Shown here piece after piece: positions 44,901 through 48,751 of a DNA stretch of 64,000 nucleotides; positions within the stretch are counted from its first letter, which is position 1, and each line of letters begins with the position of its first letter. The stretch comes from Enchytraeus crypticus. Lineage: Eukaryota; Annelida; Clitellata; Enchytraeida; Enchytraeidae. Both the position numbers and the translations under genes were made by a program. A model generated the notes under the pieces. That model was not told the DNA's origin. It worked only from the letters and a program-made list of their open reading frames with translations, and searched no databases. The stretch lies in assembly GCA_905160935.1 (NCBI GenBank), contig CAJHZI010000647.1, positions 191,501 to 255,500 of the forward strand, given 5' to 3'.

Positions 44901-46705
44901 GTATGTACCTGTTCTACAGTATGTACCTGTTCTACAGTATGTACCTGTTCTACAGTATGTACCTGTTCTACAGTATGTACCTGTTCAATAGTATGTACCT
45001 GTTCAATAGTATGTACCTGTTCAATAGTATGTAACTATTCTACAGTATGTACCTGTTCTACAGTATGTACCTGTTCTATAGTATATACCTGTTCAATAGT
45101 ATGTACCTATTCTATAGTATGTGCCTGTTCTATAGTATGTACCTGTTCTACAGTATGTACCTGTTCTATAGTATGTACCTATTCAATAGTATGTACCTAT
45201 TCTATAGTATGTACCTGTTCAATAGTATGTACCTGTTCTATAGTATGTACCTGATCTACAGTATGTACCTGTTCTACAGTATGTACCTGTTCAATAGTAT
45301 GTACCTGTTCTATAGTATGTACCTGTTCTATAGTATGTACCTGTTCTATAGTATGTACCTGTTCAATAGTATGTAACTATTCTACAGTATGTACCTGTTC
45401 TACAGTATGTACCTATTCTATAGTATATACCTGTTCTACAGTTTGTACCTGTTCTTTAGTTCTTTAATTCTATAGTTCTTGAGGTTATTAAGTCAACAAG
45501 GTGACTTATATTCGCATTGGAAAATTTATTAAACGGCATTCAATAAATGGATGAATGAATGAATGAATGCATGAAAGAATGAATGAATGAATTAAAGCAT
45601 GAATGAATGAATCAATAAGTATAGGCCTACTTATAGAGCATATCTCTAAATAAAAATTTTAATGTCACAGCAGTGTTATATGAACAAATGGAGAATCAAA
45701 TTGCAAAAGACCACAACCGATGTACAAGCTAGATCTCTGTAAATCCCAATGAAGGAAAAGCATAAAAGCAGCGAGGTAATAGTTGAATGATTATAATTCT
45801 GTTACACGATCTCACGTCATCCTGGCCTAATTCAATAAAGTCGGAATTAATGAATGTAATGGAAAATGCTATTCAAGTAATAGCATTTTTCGTTCATTTT
45901 GTTTCTCTGTTATTGAGTATTTGCTAATGCTTAATTAAACAGGGGGTCTAGTGAAGAATCGTCCCTCATATCATCCGGAGACAGTCCCTGCGACGAAACG
46001 GACGATGAAGACTGCAACGAAACCTTTCACATATCATCAACTAAATCCCAATCTCACTCCACAGCGAGTTCCGTCAATCTAATCTCCAGCACAGCTCAGG
46101 TTCCTGGATCAACTCCCTCATCGTCCTCGACAACATCTGTCACCACTAACCCACCGGGCAGACCACGTCATCACACCGAAACCTCTCGTTTTACAAACAG
46201 AACAACAACAACGCTAAGACCCATTACCTGGATCAACGAGAATCCAATCGACCCGCAGACAAACAGAGTCAAGGACGCTTATCAGCCTGGCTGGAACGGT
46301 AGAAGACCCGGGCAGCGCGTTCCAGATCAGGGTATGAGTTCTGAGAACAAGAACAGCGTTATCGAAGCACCGACATCATCTGTCAGAGATACAAGCGCAT
46401 CTCTGGCTATGAACGTTTCTTTGCTAACGAGTATCATCATAGCTGTCTGTGTGCTGCTTTGTATGGTCATTTACGTGCTGTATCGCGTGCATAGCAAGAC
46501 GAATGGAAGAGTTGCTGAGACAAAGGTTTTTCTCACACAGGCTCCAGTTCTTGGTATTTCTACAGCAGTTGGTAACGCTTTGGGGAAGCAAGACTGCAAT
46601 AAGCCTTTAATACCACCGATTAACGGCGCTACCACTGCTCAAAACCAACCGCAGATAGAGTCATCTGGAACTCTGAGGAAAACTGTCAACGAATGGTACG
46701 TCTGA
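1..46705 (+). CDS. Nrxn: Alpha-neurexin, 3' part of gene (21 coding segments; N-terminus off-window)
   Basis: Presynaptic type I membrane adhesion protein that binds postsynaptic partners such as neuroligins. The join is 1-393, 3887-4024, 8107-8273, 15934-16116, 18149-18446, 19043-19540, 20144-20249, 20908-21037, 29331-29496, 30427-30815, 34878-35237, 36948-37100, 38275-38398, 39557-39676, 39978-40186, 41124-41295, 41592-41693, 42173-42284, 43716-43830, 44578-44768 and 45943-46705. Every junction is AG/GT with matching phase, and the total from position 3 is 4887 nt, a multiple of three. The domain order LNS1(end)-EGF-LNS2-LNS3-EGF-LNS4-LNS5-EGF-LNS6-stalk-TM-tail is the diagnostic alpha-neurexin layout. 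The tail ends EWYV, comparable to the EYYV PDZ ligand of other neurexins. Introns fall at the sites equivalent to vertebrate SS2, SS3 and SS4. The signal peptide and most of LNS1 are upstream. Exon limits are read by eye without transcripts; the weakest donor is the one after 37100. Confidence 0.93.
862..976 (-). repeat. SINE family A copy (tRNA-derived)
   Basis: The reverse complement reads as a tRNA-like head (GGCGATGTCGG-type A box, GGTTCAA-type B box) followed by the shared tail that ends near TTTCGAGTGAGGAAACTG. About fifteen copies of this family are recognisable in the window. Confidence 0.8.
1296..1573 (+). repeat. Dispersed repeat family D, long copy
   Basis: Starts near 'gtgttgtgtccgggtt', contains 'gtgtcgtagaaggcgac' and 'cccgaccctgg', and ends in a (GAT)n tail. 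The same order recurs at 7820, 36391, 37969, 48752 and 62839. Probably a SINE or other non-autonomous retroelement. No coding capacity seen. Confidence 0.75.
3285..3445 (+). repeat. Dispersed repeat family F
   Basis: The core 'ttggatttgtttcaatagtgctcgat' followed by a GACAGCAGTGCT-like block and a TTGTTGTTATTAT tail recurs at 20795 (+), 43150 (-) and 53055 (-). It is non-coding. The open frame across it is shared between copies only because the repeat is shared. Confidence 0.6.
3712..3790 (+). repeat. tRNA-like SINE head
   Basis: A tRNA-like segment starting 'tggctgagtctataac' with a B-box-like 'ggagttcgaatactgg' about 55 nt later. The spacing and boxes resemble a Pol III promoter. It does not fold as an intact tRNA by eye, so it is probably a SINE head. 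Confidence 0.4.
3887..4024 (+). CDS. Nrxn: Neurexin exon: start of LNS2
   Basis: The acceptor is ttgcaatacgttgtag. It encodes [19 protein letters not shown] and then [16 protein letters not shown], the first strands of LNS2 (compare the FKT..NG..LHTG pattern). Phase 1 in and phase 1 out; the donor is ATAG/gttaat. A longer open frame on the opposite strand here is a shadow. Confidence 0.85.
5201..5370 (+). repeat. Minisatellite, 8/16-bp unit
   Basis: Tandem copies alternate between AGAGTGGA and AGAGTGGT, forming roughly 16-bp higher-order units across about 170 bp. Confidence 0.85.
6565..6702 (+). repeat. (GA)n purine tract
   Basis: Interrupted GA dinucleotide repeat with GATA-like variants. 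Confidence 0.9.
7147..7269 (+). repeat. (TA)n tract with flanking palindrome
   Basis: After a TA repeat, GATTATTTGATATTATATA at 7192 is mirrored as its reverse complement ending at 7269. This makes a near-perfect palindrome of about 78 bp that could form a cruciform. Confidence 0.85.
7283..7510 (-). repeat. SINE family B copy
   Basis: On the minus strand it has a tRNA-like head with B-box GGGTTCGAATCCC-type sequence, then the tail through GTGATAGATATCAACAT to a GTGTTTA end. Same family as 8360, 31482, 41727, 51915, 52797 and the tail at 53273. Confidence 0.85.
7820..8012 (+). repeat. Dispersed repeat family D
   Basis: Carries 'gttgtgttcgggttt', 'gtcgtaaaagacgacaaagcacta', 'cccgaccccagg' and a GATGATGAT tail, collinear with the copy at 1296. 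Confidence 0.75.
8107..8273 (+). CDS. Nrxn: Neurexin exon: middle of LNS2
   Basis: The acceptor is cattcaacag. It encodes [19 protein letters not shown] and [15 protein letters not shown], the core LNS strands including the W-H-x-V motif. Phase 1 in, phase 0 out at GAG/gtgaga. The 3' junction lies at the position of splice site 2 in vertebrate neurexins. Confidence 0.88.
8360..8582 (+). repeat. SINE family B copy
   Basis: tRNA-like head starting 'gcgtaggggtaacgtcatga' with B box GGGTTCGAATCCC, then the shared tail to 'ataatgcgtgtttac'. Confidence 0.88.
8586..8762 (-). repeat. Dispersed repeat family D
   Basis: Reverse-complement copy: 'cttgaatcccagtttaactgg', then 'ctttctgacgttggtttg' and 'cgccttttacgacacg' appear in reversed order relative to the plus copies. 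Confidence 0.7.
10515..10730 (+). repeat. Dispersed repeat family E
   Basis: 'cccgtgttgtgtccgaggc', 'gagaaatcacc', 'gaattgagcgtgaaagcaga', 'tatgaatatgtatcttggacctgccac'. Recurs at 59914 and 62118 (+) and 15594 (-). Possibly a SINE-like element. Confidence 0.65.
12238..12475 (+). repeat. (TA)n followed by (GA)n compound microsatellite
   Basis: About 120 bp of TA repeat passes directly into about 115 bp of GA repeat. The open frames across it are low-complexity artefacts. Confidence 0.95.
13195..13455 (+). repeat. (GT)n in a higher-order repeat
   Basis: GT runs are separated by a conserved spacer 'gagatgaatcagatcactgt' that recurs three to four times every 85-100 bp, so the unit is a composite of spacer plus GT tract. 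Confidence 0.9.
13812..13907 (-). repeat. SINE family A copy, truncated
   Basis: 'aagctggtaaagctaatgtt' through 'gacgggcgagcccaggat'. The tRNA-like 5' end is missing. Confidence 0.75.
14079..14300 (+). repeat. (CAAT)n microsatellite
   Basis: CAAT/CGAT/CAAG tetranucleotide array. The open reading frames across it are low-complexity. Confidence 0.93.
14497..14605 (+). repeat. Long inverted repeat (foldback element)
   Basis: The left arm 14497-14543 and right arm 14559-14605 are reverse complements. The inner 23 bp (gcgttaatccagatagttgc...) is perfect, the outer 24 bp imperfect, with a loop of about 15 nt. MITE-like foldback; no coding sequence. Confidence 0.85.
15594..15851 (-). repeat. Dispersed repeat family E
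   Basis: Reverse-complement copy, from 'aaaggttcatattcatactc' to 'ttccggacacagcacggg'. Includes the shared 'agatcaacaaattgatcca' block. Confidence 0.6.
15934..16116 (+). CDS. Nrxn: Neurexin exon: last third of LNS2
   Basis: The acceptor is gacatatttccag. It encodes [15 protein letters not shown], then the LIVGSLP strand and FRGCLRE, the closing Gly-Cys strand of LNS2. It is 183 nt, phase 0 at both ends. The donor GAG/gttacc joins to ATCGTCTATAAA at 18149, giving LREIVYK, matching the LKEVVYK of other neurexins. Confidence 0.88.
16397..16522 (+). repeat. SINE family A copy
   Basis: Near full length: 'gctggagccagtggcgatgt', B box 'ggggttaaaatcctggg' (one change from GGTTCAAATCC), tail 'gaggaaattgacgttaaaatta'. 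Confidence 0.85.
17540..17940 (+). repeat. (TA)n array with 60-80 bp higher-order units
   Basis: TA runs are separated by recurring 'tcatgtaggtatacatgtat' and 'agacccatat' segments, repeated at least four times. Confidence 0.9.
18149..18446 (+). CDS. Nrxn: Neurexin exon: LNS2/LNS3 linker and start of LNS3
   Basis: The acceptor is tttatttaatcttaag. It encodes [12 protein letters not shown], then [26 protein letters not shown] and FALQIVNG, the first half of LNS3 with the FRT.E..GLLLF signature. Phase 0 in. The donor AATG/gttggt leaves phase 1. A stronger-looking gtatga five bases later is not used, because it would break the frame with the next exon. Confidence 0.88.
18640..18681 (+). repeat. 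Perfect hairpin, 17-bp arms
   Basis: 'tctctccttttattaag' and 'cttaataaaaggagaga' flank a 7-nt loop. Confidence 0.8.
18880..18992 (+). repeat. SINE family A copy
   Basis: 'ggccagtggcgatgtcggta' to 'gctcgcccgtcaatgacatcg', ending about 50 nt upstream of a neurexin acceptor. The tail is degenerate. Confidence 0.8.
19043..19540 (+). CDS. Nrxn: Neurexin exon: end of LNS3 plus EGF2
   Basis: The acceptor is catctttattcag, phase 1. It encodes [36 protein letters not shown] and [13 protein letters not shown] (closing strand with Gly-Cys), then a complete EGF module from [15 protein letters not shown] to FTGPTCS. The donor is ACAA/gtaggc, phase 1. An in-frame extension past the donor soon meets a stop, supporting this boundary. 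Confidence 0.9.
19876..19992 (-). repeat. SINE family A copy
   Basis: 'aagctggtaaagctaaggtt' through 'cccaggatttgaacccc' to 'cgacgtcgagtct'. Carries a 6-bp insertion (cgtcgt) in the CGGGCGAGCCC block. Confidence 0.8.
20144..20249 (+). CDS. Nrxn: Neurexin exon: start of LNS4
   Basis: The acceptor is tatttttatttag. It encodes [16 protein letters not shown] and SLGLDLSL, corresponding to the first strands of LNS4. Phase 1 in, phase 2 out (CTCAG/gtgggt). The short ORF just upstream on this strand is an intronic artefact. Confidence 0.82.
20418..20532 (+). repeat. (GA)n purine tract
   Basis: GA repeat with AAA interruptions, inside a neurexin intron. Confidence 0.93.
20560..20680 (+). repeat. 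tRNA-like SINE head
   Basis: 'gatgggctgtcgagttgata' is followed by a B-box-like 'aagagttcgaaatagc' about 50 nt later and 'agacgttaaacttagctcaa'. It resembles a tRNA-derived SINE unrelated to families A and B. Confidence 0.45.
20795..20888 (+). repeat. Dispersed repeat family F, abutting an exon
   Basis: 'gaattggatttggtaccata', 'gtgctcaatgcgg' and a TTGTTGTTGTTG tail match the repeats at 3285 and 53055. The T-rich tail lies within 20 nt of the next neurexin acceptor. Confidence 0.6.
20908..21037 (+). CDS. Nrxn: Neurexin exon: LNS4 core strands
   Basis: The acceptor is tgttactgctgtgctag. It encodes [18 protein letters not shown] and [14 protein letters not shown], the standard LNS strands. 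Phase 2 in, phase 0 out at the consensus donor GTG/gtaagt. The 3' junction sits where vertebrate splice site 3 lies. Confidence 0.86.
21058..21300 (+). repeat. CAAT/CAGT tetranucleotide array
   Basis: (CAAT)n passes into (CAGT)n with interruptions, beginning 20 nt downstream of a neurexin donor. Confidence 0.88.
21355..21460 (+). repeat. (GA)n purine tract
   Basis: GA dinucleotide repeat with TA and CA interruptions. Confidence 0.93.
21520..22440 (+). repeat. Degenerate satellite of about 35 bp
   Basis: About 25 diverged copies of a unit near 'gcatactatgcaatactatg' plus 'gcataccgtaccgctg'. Units contain short palindromes (ATAC/GTAT), so both strands look alike. The open frames here are artefacts. 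Confidence 0.85.
24284..24312 (+). repeat. Short perfect palindrome
   Basis: 'cttaaacaagcata' is followed directly by 'tatgcttgtttaag'. Confidence 0.75.
26550..26590 (+). other. Poly-G tract, G-quadruplex candidate
   Basis: A run of about 14 G, then GCGGGGAGGGGTGGGGGCGGG: at least five G-runs of three or more on the plus strand, in the transcribed direction of neurexin. Confidence 0.75.
26728..26801 (+). repeat. Family D repeat, 3' fragment
   Basis: 'gacagtctatttgtatcccg' through 'actaggattcaag' and a GATGATGACGAT tail. Confidence 0.7.
29331..29496 (+). CDS. Nrxn: Neurexin exon: LNS4, W-H-x-V segment
   Basis: The acceptor is gatcatcgtttttcag. It encodes [14 protein letters not shown], then [15 protein letters not shown] and VDNQRPISG. 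Phase 0 in, phase 1 out (TCAG/gtactt). This matches the N-D-N-E-W-H-T-V-R segment of vertebrate LNS4. Confidence 0.87.
29858..29970 (-). repeat. SINE family A copy
   Basis: 'aagctggtaaagctaatgtt' to 'gtctgcagtcgactacctta'. The B-box region is mutated (aatgtgaaccc). Confidence 0.8.
30427..30815 (+). CDS. Nrxn: Neurexin exon: end of LNS4 and start of LNS5
   Basis: The acceptor is aaaataatttcag. It encodes [17 protein letters not shown], a long basic insertion (30480-30620, with [14 protein letters not shown]), then [18 protein letters not shown] (last strand of LNS4) and [15 protein letters not shown], the start of LNS5. Phase 1 in, phase 0 out at AAG/gtaagt. The LNS4 closing strand lacks the Cys, as it does in vertebrate LNS4. 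Confidence 0.87.
30841..30945 (-). repeat. SINE family A copy next to an exon donor
   Basis: Begins about 25 nt downstream of the donor at 30816. Contains 'cagtttcctcactcgaaagt' and 'caggatttgaaccccgcaga' up to 'gcggtcgagtatcttaccga'. Confidence 0.82.
31079..31230 (+). repeat. Dispersed repeat family C
   Basis: 'taagaatttaacgtccggtt', 'ctcgtcataaggcaatgtca', 'gacgtctcttgcagactcta' (one change) and a 'caggcgcc' block. Recurs at 40218 and 42334 (+) and at 54271 and 55688 (-). One end is a TCAATCAATCAATAA tract. Confidence 0.75.
31482..31684 (+). repeat. SINE family B copy, diverged
   Basis: 'aaagtcatgaagttttaaat' through 'cactggactggtagcatgg' to 'atcactatagtgtgtttaac'. The B box is altered (gggatcaattccc). 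Confidence 0.75.
32029..32120 (+). repeat. Dispersed repeat family G
   Basis: 'aagaacccgaggtttgataa', 'acgattcgagcaa', 'gtgctgaatcgcc' and 'cccggcta.tcgagg' match 44405-44492 nearly base for base over about 88 bp. Both copies are plus-strand and preceded by an ATT microsatellite. Confidence 0.75.
32148..32286 (-). repeat. SINE family A copy, near full length
   Basis: 'aagctggtaaagctaaggtt' to 'ttcgccactggctccagcc'. It inserts within a (TAA)n tract. Confidence 0.88.
32287..32412 (+). repeat. (TAA)n microsatellite
   Basis: Trinucleotide array with CAT/GAT interruptions. Confidence 0.9.
34180..34385 (+). pseudogene. Non-LTR retrotransposon remnant (RT C-terminal end)
   Basis: The frame starting near 34183 reads NRFRT, then [15 protein letters not shown] before a stop. 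This matches the zinc-knuckle-like C-D-C-G...Q-T-M-x-H-L segment found near the C-terminus of many LINE polyproteins. The homology appears to continue after frame shifts to about 34385. It is a short, dead fragment on the sense strand of a neurexin intron. Confidence 0.6.
34878..35237 (+). CDS. Nrxn: Neurexin exon: LNS5 core with a 45-residue insertion
   Basis: The acceptor is gtcgtttatggttcag. It encodes [17 protein letters not shown], an extra Ser/Lys-rich loop at 34935-35080, then [20 protein letters not shown] and [16 protein letters not shown]. It is 360 nt, phase 0 at both ends (CAG/gtacgt). The insertion separates the YS and DEF.F segments, which are nearly contiguous in vertebrate LNS5. 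Confidence 0.9.
35790..35892 (+). repeat. Perfect two-part hairpin, 29-bp outer arms
   Basis: The outer arm at 35790-35818 pairs with 35864-35892. The inner arm at 35826-35838 (aattcagccgact) pairs with 35844-35856, with a 5-nt loop. A (TA)n tract follows. Young foldback element inside a neurexin intron. Confidence 0.88.
36010..36108 (+). repeat. SINE family A copy, 5' truncated
   Basis: B box 'ggggttcaaatcctgga', then 'gtcactgacatcgctttcga' to 'gctttaccagc'. Confidence 0.82.
36391..36711 (+). repeat. Dispersed repeat family D, long copy
   Basis: 'tcgtgttgtgccagggtt', 'aaaaggcgactaaagcac', 'cccgacccttactaaactgg' and a GATGATGG tail. Includes an extra TTTGGTTTGG duplication in the middle. 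Confidence 0.75.
36948..37100 (+). CDS. Nrxn: Neurexin exon: LNS5, Y-V-G-G strand
   Basis: The acceptor is gttgtaatttcgaag (weak pyrimidine tract). It encodes [10 protein letters not shown], then [19 protein letters not shown], matching the DLYIGGV...Y.SLP.L segment of vertebrate LNS5. It is 153 nt, phase 0 at both ends. The donor TTG/gtttga is the weakest in the gene, but the frame ends two codons later and the next exon fits in phase. Confidence 0.82.
37201..37530 (+). repeat. 11-bp minisatellite
   Basis: About 28 tandem copies of ATCTTAATATT with an ATCTTAATATC variant. It begins 100 nt downstream of a weak donor. Confidence 0.93.
37969..38175 (+). repeat. Dispersed repeat family D
   Basis: 'ttacccgtgttgtacctggt', 'gtgtcgtaaaaaggcgacaa', 'gacattc'-type block, then a GATGATGATGAT tail. 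It ends 100 nt before the next neurexin exon. Confidence 0.75.
38275..38398 (+). CDS. Nrxn: Neurexin exon: end of LNS5
   Basis: The acceptor is acaaaattgagcag. It encodes [18 protein letters not shown], then ISLENINVP and IRGGCPG, the closing Gly-Cys strand with its partner Cys. Phase 0 in, phase 1 out at CCAG/gtaaga. Confidence 0.88.
38667..38802 (-). repeat. SINE family A copy
   Basis: 'gatgttaacgtcagtttcc' to 'atcgccactggctccagacc'. Near full length. Confidence 0.85.
38803..39556 (+). other. Neurexin intron upstream of EGF3
   Basis: AT-rich. I see no gene, repeat or regulatory element that I can name. Confidence 0.5.
39557..39676 (+). CDS. Nrxn: Neurexin exon: EGF3
   Basis: The acceptor is ctttcaatgcag. 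It encodes one EGF module: [17 protein letters not shown], then [15 protein letters not shown]. All six cysteines are present. It is 120 nt, phase 1 at both ends, so it is a self-contained domain exon that could be skipped without shifting the frame. Confidence 0.92.
39978..40186 (+). CDS. Nrxn: Neurexin exon: start of LNS6
   Basis: The acceptor is cttctcacatgcag. It encodes [18 protein letters not shown], then [19 protein letters not shown] and DFLEVEL, matching the IGFST...AVLVR...YLEL pattern of LNS6. Phase 1 in, phase 0 out (CTG/gtaata). Confidence 0.9.
40218..40283 (+). repeat. Dispersed repeat family C fragment
   Basis: 'agaatttaacttccggttcc', 'tcgccataaggcaatgtcag', 'ggacgtc'. Confidence 0.7.
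40370..40725 (+). pseudogene. Non-LTR retrotransposon remnant (RT C-terminal region)
   Basis: Broken frames read [20 protein letters not shown] and then KIVNEEV (from 40382), followed by [34 protein letters not shown] and [11 protein letters not shown]. This is the conserved 'W.W...KI.WTD...NEEV', 'GH', 'G.MEGKR.RGRPR' and 'R..WR' tail of a large class of LINE endonuclease/reverse transcriptases. At least two frame shifts and several stops make it dead. It lies sense in a neurexin intron. Confidence 0.8.
41124..41295 (+). CDS. Nrxn: Neurexin exon: LNS6 core up to splice site 4
   Basis: The acceptor is tacactcatttag. It encodes [31 protein letters not shown] and [12 protein letters not shown]. 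Phase 0 in, phase 1 out at TCTG/gtttgt. The junction [14 protein letters not shown] aligns with vertebrate YPAG/RQLTIFNSQ, exactly the SS4 position that controls neuroligin binding. Confidence 0.9.
41350..41575 (+). repeat. 21-bp minisatellite in the SS4-position intron
   Basis: About ten copies of GATTATGATGCAGTGTATGAA, filling most of a 296-bp intron. Because the unit is a multiple of three, it is open in two plus frames (VYEDYDA and MKIMMQ), which explains the ORFs seen here. Confidence 0.92.
41592..41693 (+). CDS. Nrxn: Neurexin exon: LNS6 after splice site 4
   Basis: The acceptor is tatgctctcctcag. It encodes [20 protein letters not shown], then [10 protein letters not shown]. It is 102 nt, phase 1 at both ends (GTGG/gtaaga). 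Confidence 0.9.
41727..41982 (+). repeat. SINE family B copy
   Basis: 'gcgtaggggtaacgtcatga' to 'ataatgcgtgtttacat', beginning 30 nt after a neurexin donor. Carries a short internal duplication near 41905-41935. Confidence 0.85.
42090..42165 (+). repeat. SINE family A copy, 3' part
   Basis: 'gtcactcacatcgctttcga', 'gtgaggaaattgacgttaac', 'attagctataccagctttt'. Its end runs into the polypyrimidine tract of the next neurexin acceptor. Confidence 0.8.
42173..42284 (+). CDS. Nrxn: Neurexin exon: end of LNS6
   Basis: The acceptor is ctttttttctaatgcag. It encodes [16 protein letters not shown], then [14 protein letters not shown], matching YYNGLKVLNMAAEND..I.GNVRL. Phase 1 in, phase 2 out (CAAAG/gttaat). 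Confidence 0.9.
42334..42402 (+). repeat. Dispersed repeat family C fragment
   Basis: 'ataagaatttaacgtccggt' then 'aaaggcaatgtcagggacgt'. Confidence 0.7.
42757..42850 (+). repeat. tRNA-like SINE element
   Basis: 'gcggatatagcgtaacggtt' (A-box-like), then 'tctgggttcaaagcc' (B-box-like) 40 nt later. The acceptor stem is not convincing, so I call it a tRNA-derived repeat, not a tRNA gene. Confidence 0.5.
43150..43330 (-). repeat. Dispersed repeat family F
   Basis: The reverse complement contains 'tttggatttgtctcaatagt' and 'gctcgatgttgtcataaacg', as in the copies at 3285 and 53055. Followed by a TAA-rich microsatellite (43345-43490). Confidence 0.6.
43716..43830 (+). CDS. Nrxn: Neurexin exon: stalk
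   Basis: The acceptor is ttgcacttcctgcag. It encodes [15 protein letters not shown], then [20 protein letters not shown], a Ser/Thr/Pro-rich stalk likely to be O-glycosylated. Phase 2 in, phase 0 out (AAG/gtttct). Low complexity makes homology weak; phase and position support it. Confidence 0.75.
44405..44492 (+). repeat. Dispersed repeat family G
   Basis: Copy of the 32029-32120 element: 'agaagaacccgggtttgata', 'gtgctgaatcgccgcccggc'. Confidence 0.75.
44578..44768 (+). CDS. Nrxn: Neurexin exon: stalk with first Cys loop
   Basis: The acceptor is ttactatgatcag. It encodes [36 protein letters not shown], and a Ser-rich run ending [16 protein letters not shown] resembles the juxtamembrane Cys loop CPSDDEDIDPC of vertebrate neurexins. 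SGD and GSGD are candidate heparan-sulfate attachment sites, since neurexins are known to carry it. The donor ACA/gtatgt is the first unit of a tandem repeat. Phase 0 in, phase 2 out, so skipping this exon would shift the frame. Confidence 0.85.
44761..45455 (+). repeat. 18-bp minisatellite starting at a splice donor
   Basis: About 38 copies of GTATGTACCTGTTCTACA (variants with ATAG or AATAG in place of ACAG). The first copy overlaps the end of the coding exon and supplies its donor. The 18-nt period keeps long frames open (MYLFYS repeats), which are artefacts. Confidence 0.93.
45548..45618 (+). repeat. (GAAT)n microsatellite
   Basis: Tetranucleotide repeat with GCAT and AAAG variants. Confidence 0.88.
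45943..46705 (+). CDS. Nrxn: Neurexin terminal exon: second Cys loop, stalk, TM, tail
   Basis: The acceptor is tgcttaattaaacag, phase 2. It opens [19 protein letters not shown], with CDETDDEDC as a second Cys loop, then a long Ser/Thr-rich stalk. The membrane segment is [20 protein letters not shown] at about 46408-46480, followed by the positively charged RVHSKTNGR (protein 4.1-type position) and a 70-residue tail ending TVNEWYV and TGA at 46703-46705. The frame is open from 45944 to the stop. Starting at the internal Met at 46334 would lose the stalk and is not favoured. Confidence 0.93.
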
Positions 46706-47157
46706 TTAAAGGTCAAAGTAGGACGTCAACTATTAAAGATAATAATGTAAATATCCTCAAATACGCTCGTTTAAGGTACTATGCTCTATAAATGAATGGA
46801 AGGTAAACCTAAGTTATGATCATTCTTCAACAGCTTGCAAATTTATATTTCTGTAGCAGGAGACAGAACTACTCTCATGCTGTGACAGCAGTGTTGCAGA
46901 GGAGTCTTCAATAGTATTAATGCACTAGTGCTACCAGCTATCACAGTTAGAGGCACTGCTGTTTATTCTCTCTCTCTTAGTGCACTGCCTACTGGCAGGT
47001 CCATGCTATATAACGCCTCCACTCATCTCTATCTACCGTCTTTCTCTTCATGTCCATATGGAGTGGATCTTTAAATTGTTTATAACATTCCTATTGTCTA
47101 TTTATTTATTTATTTCTCATGTCTTTTAGGTAGTGTAATATCAGAGATGATACATTT

Positions 47158-47163
47158 ATTAAA
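47158..47163 (+). terminator. Possible poly(A) signal of neurexin (ATTAAA)
   Basis: Variant signal about 450 nt after the stop codon. No AATAAA was seen closer on this strand. Confidence 0.3.
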
Positions 47164-47343
47164 GTTATAGTTCGATATGATTCATGCAGATGAATGGAAA
47201 ATTTTAATTAGAAAGACGTGTGTATTGTAATATTGTAATATTGTAATATTGTGAATTACAATATGCACAAGATGTTTTGATGTTTTATTATATTTTGGAT
47301 AAATATCGCTGTGGCACTAAACCAATACCATAAAACAATCAAA

Positions 47344-47476
47344 AAAGCTGGTAAAGCTAATGTTAACGTCAATTTCCTCACTCGAAAGTGAAGTCAGTGA
47401 CGGGTGACTGATTTGAACCCCGCACATACTGATCCGCGGTCGAGTATCTTACCGACATCGCCACTGGCTCCAGCCA
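47344..47476 (-). repeat. SINE family A copy, near full length
   Basis: 'aagctggtaaagctaatgtt' to 'catcgccactggctccagcc'. A short deletion in the CGGGCGAGCCCAGG block. Confidence 0.87.
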
Positions 47477-47917
47477 AGAGTAGAAGAGTATGTGCAAGAG
47501 CAGGACCTAGAAAAGGACAATAGTTGAAGCAGGAGCAATATGAGAGAACCGAGAAAGTTACGACAGTTTTGCTCTTACAGACTATGAAAATTTGAATATA
47601 TCACAACCAAACAAAACGTAAAACTAAGTAAAAACGTTGCTTTTATCCTTTAGCACTTGACTTTACAGCTTTACTATTCAGAAGTACAAAGCAAAGTAGA
47701 CAAAATTTTCCTTATGCAATTAAATTATACGTCCATTAACACAATCAAATTCAATATTATAAAATTTAATTTCAAGTATCCCAGTTAATCACAATTATGA
47801 GTCATTATTAGTTTATAAATTTAATTTTTATTTATTACCTAAGCTGATCCTACTACCACATTCTTCATTTTTCTTAAAGCAATTAGTCCGGATTATAAAT
47901 ATTATCTAATGATTTTG

Positions 47918-48050
47918 GGCTGAGCCGGTGGGTTGTTGGTAGGTCATTCGATAGCAGAAAGAGGATCAGTAAGTGCAGGGTTAAAATCCAGTGCTCTCTC
48001 AGTCACTGATATGCTATCGAGCAGGAAACTGACGTTGCAATTTTGACTTT
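47918..48050 (+). repeat. SINE family A copy, diverged
   Basis: 'gggctgagccggtgggttgt', 'gcagggttaaaatccagtgc', 'gtcactgatatgctatcgag', 'aggaaactgacgtt'. Confidence 0.65.
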
Positions 48051-48751
48051 TAGTATAGAATATAGCTTAATCAGTAATAACAAAAAATTAATTCTCAGAA
48101 TTAAAGTTTAAATGTCTGCAGCAAAGCTATCTCCCACGATTACATGTATAATTATCACATTAATTAGCTACATACACAATATATATCTAAATCAAGATAC
48201 AATTACATAAGTCACAAATTAGTGAATTTCTGCAAAAAAATAACTACATGTCAATGACTATATACAATTATTTGATAAAAATTTCACAATATCACTCCTT
48301 TCTGCGAAAAAATAACTACACGTCAATGACTATGTACAATTATATACAATTATGTGATAAAATTTGACAAAATCAGTACAAAATACAATAAAAAATTTAT
48401 TATTGAAAATGTTTTTGCGCCGCCAGGGTTAGGCAAATATTTACAACTTATTAAATCAACAATGATGCTGTAGGCTTAATGATTAGCAGAATAAAAGAGA
48501 CAGTGACATAGAGTAAGAGAGACATAGAGACAGCGAGACAGATAGAGATAAAATCGAGGGATAGATAAGCTAAATAGAGGGAGGATATATAGAATGAATA
48601 TCAATGAAGAAAAAATATAACAAAATGCACAATCTACTGGCCTCATGTAACAATGACATACCTTAGAGGCTTAAAACATAAAGTTTAATTTTTTAAAATT
48701 TTATTTCGAAATTAGCAATATCTGATCGACAAATAGCTAAATTATATACTA

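Noticed and set aside
44795..45376. Long MYLFYS repeat open frames
   Set aside because: An 18-bp minisatellite whose period is a multiple of three; it starts at the intron donor, so it is not coding in the normal transcript.
46334..46705. The final neurexin ORF as a separate small membrane protein starting at 46334
   Set aside because: The frame is open upstream to the acceptor at 45942, and it joins in phase to the stalk exons.
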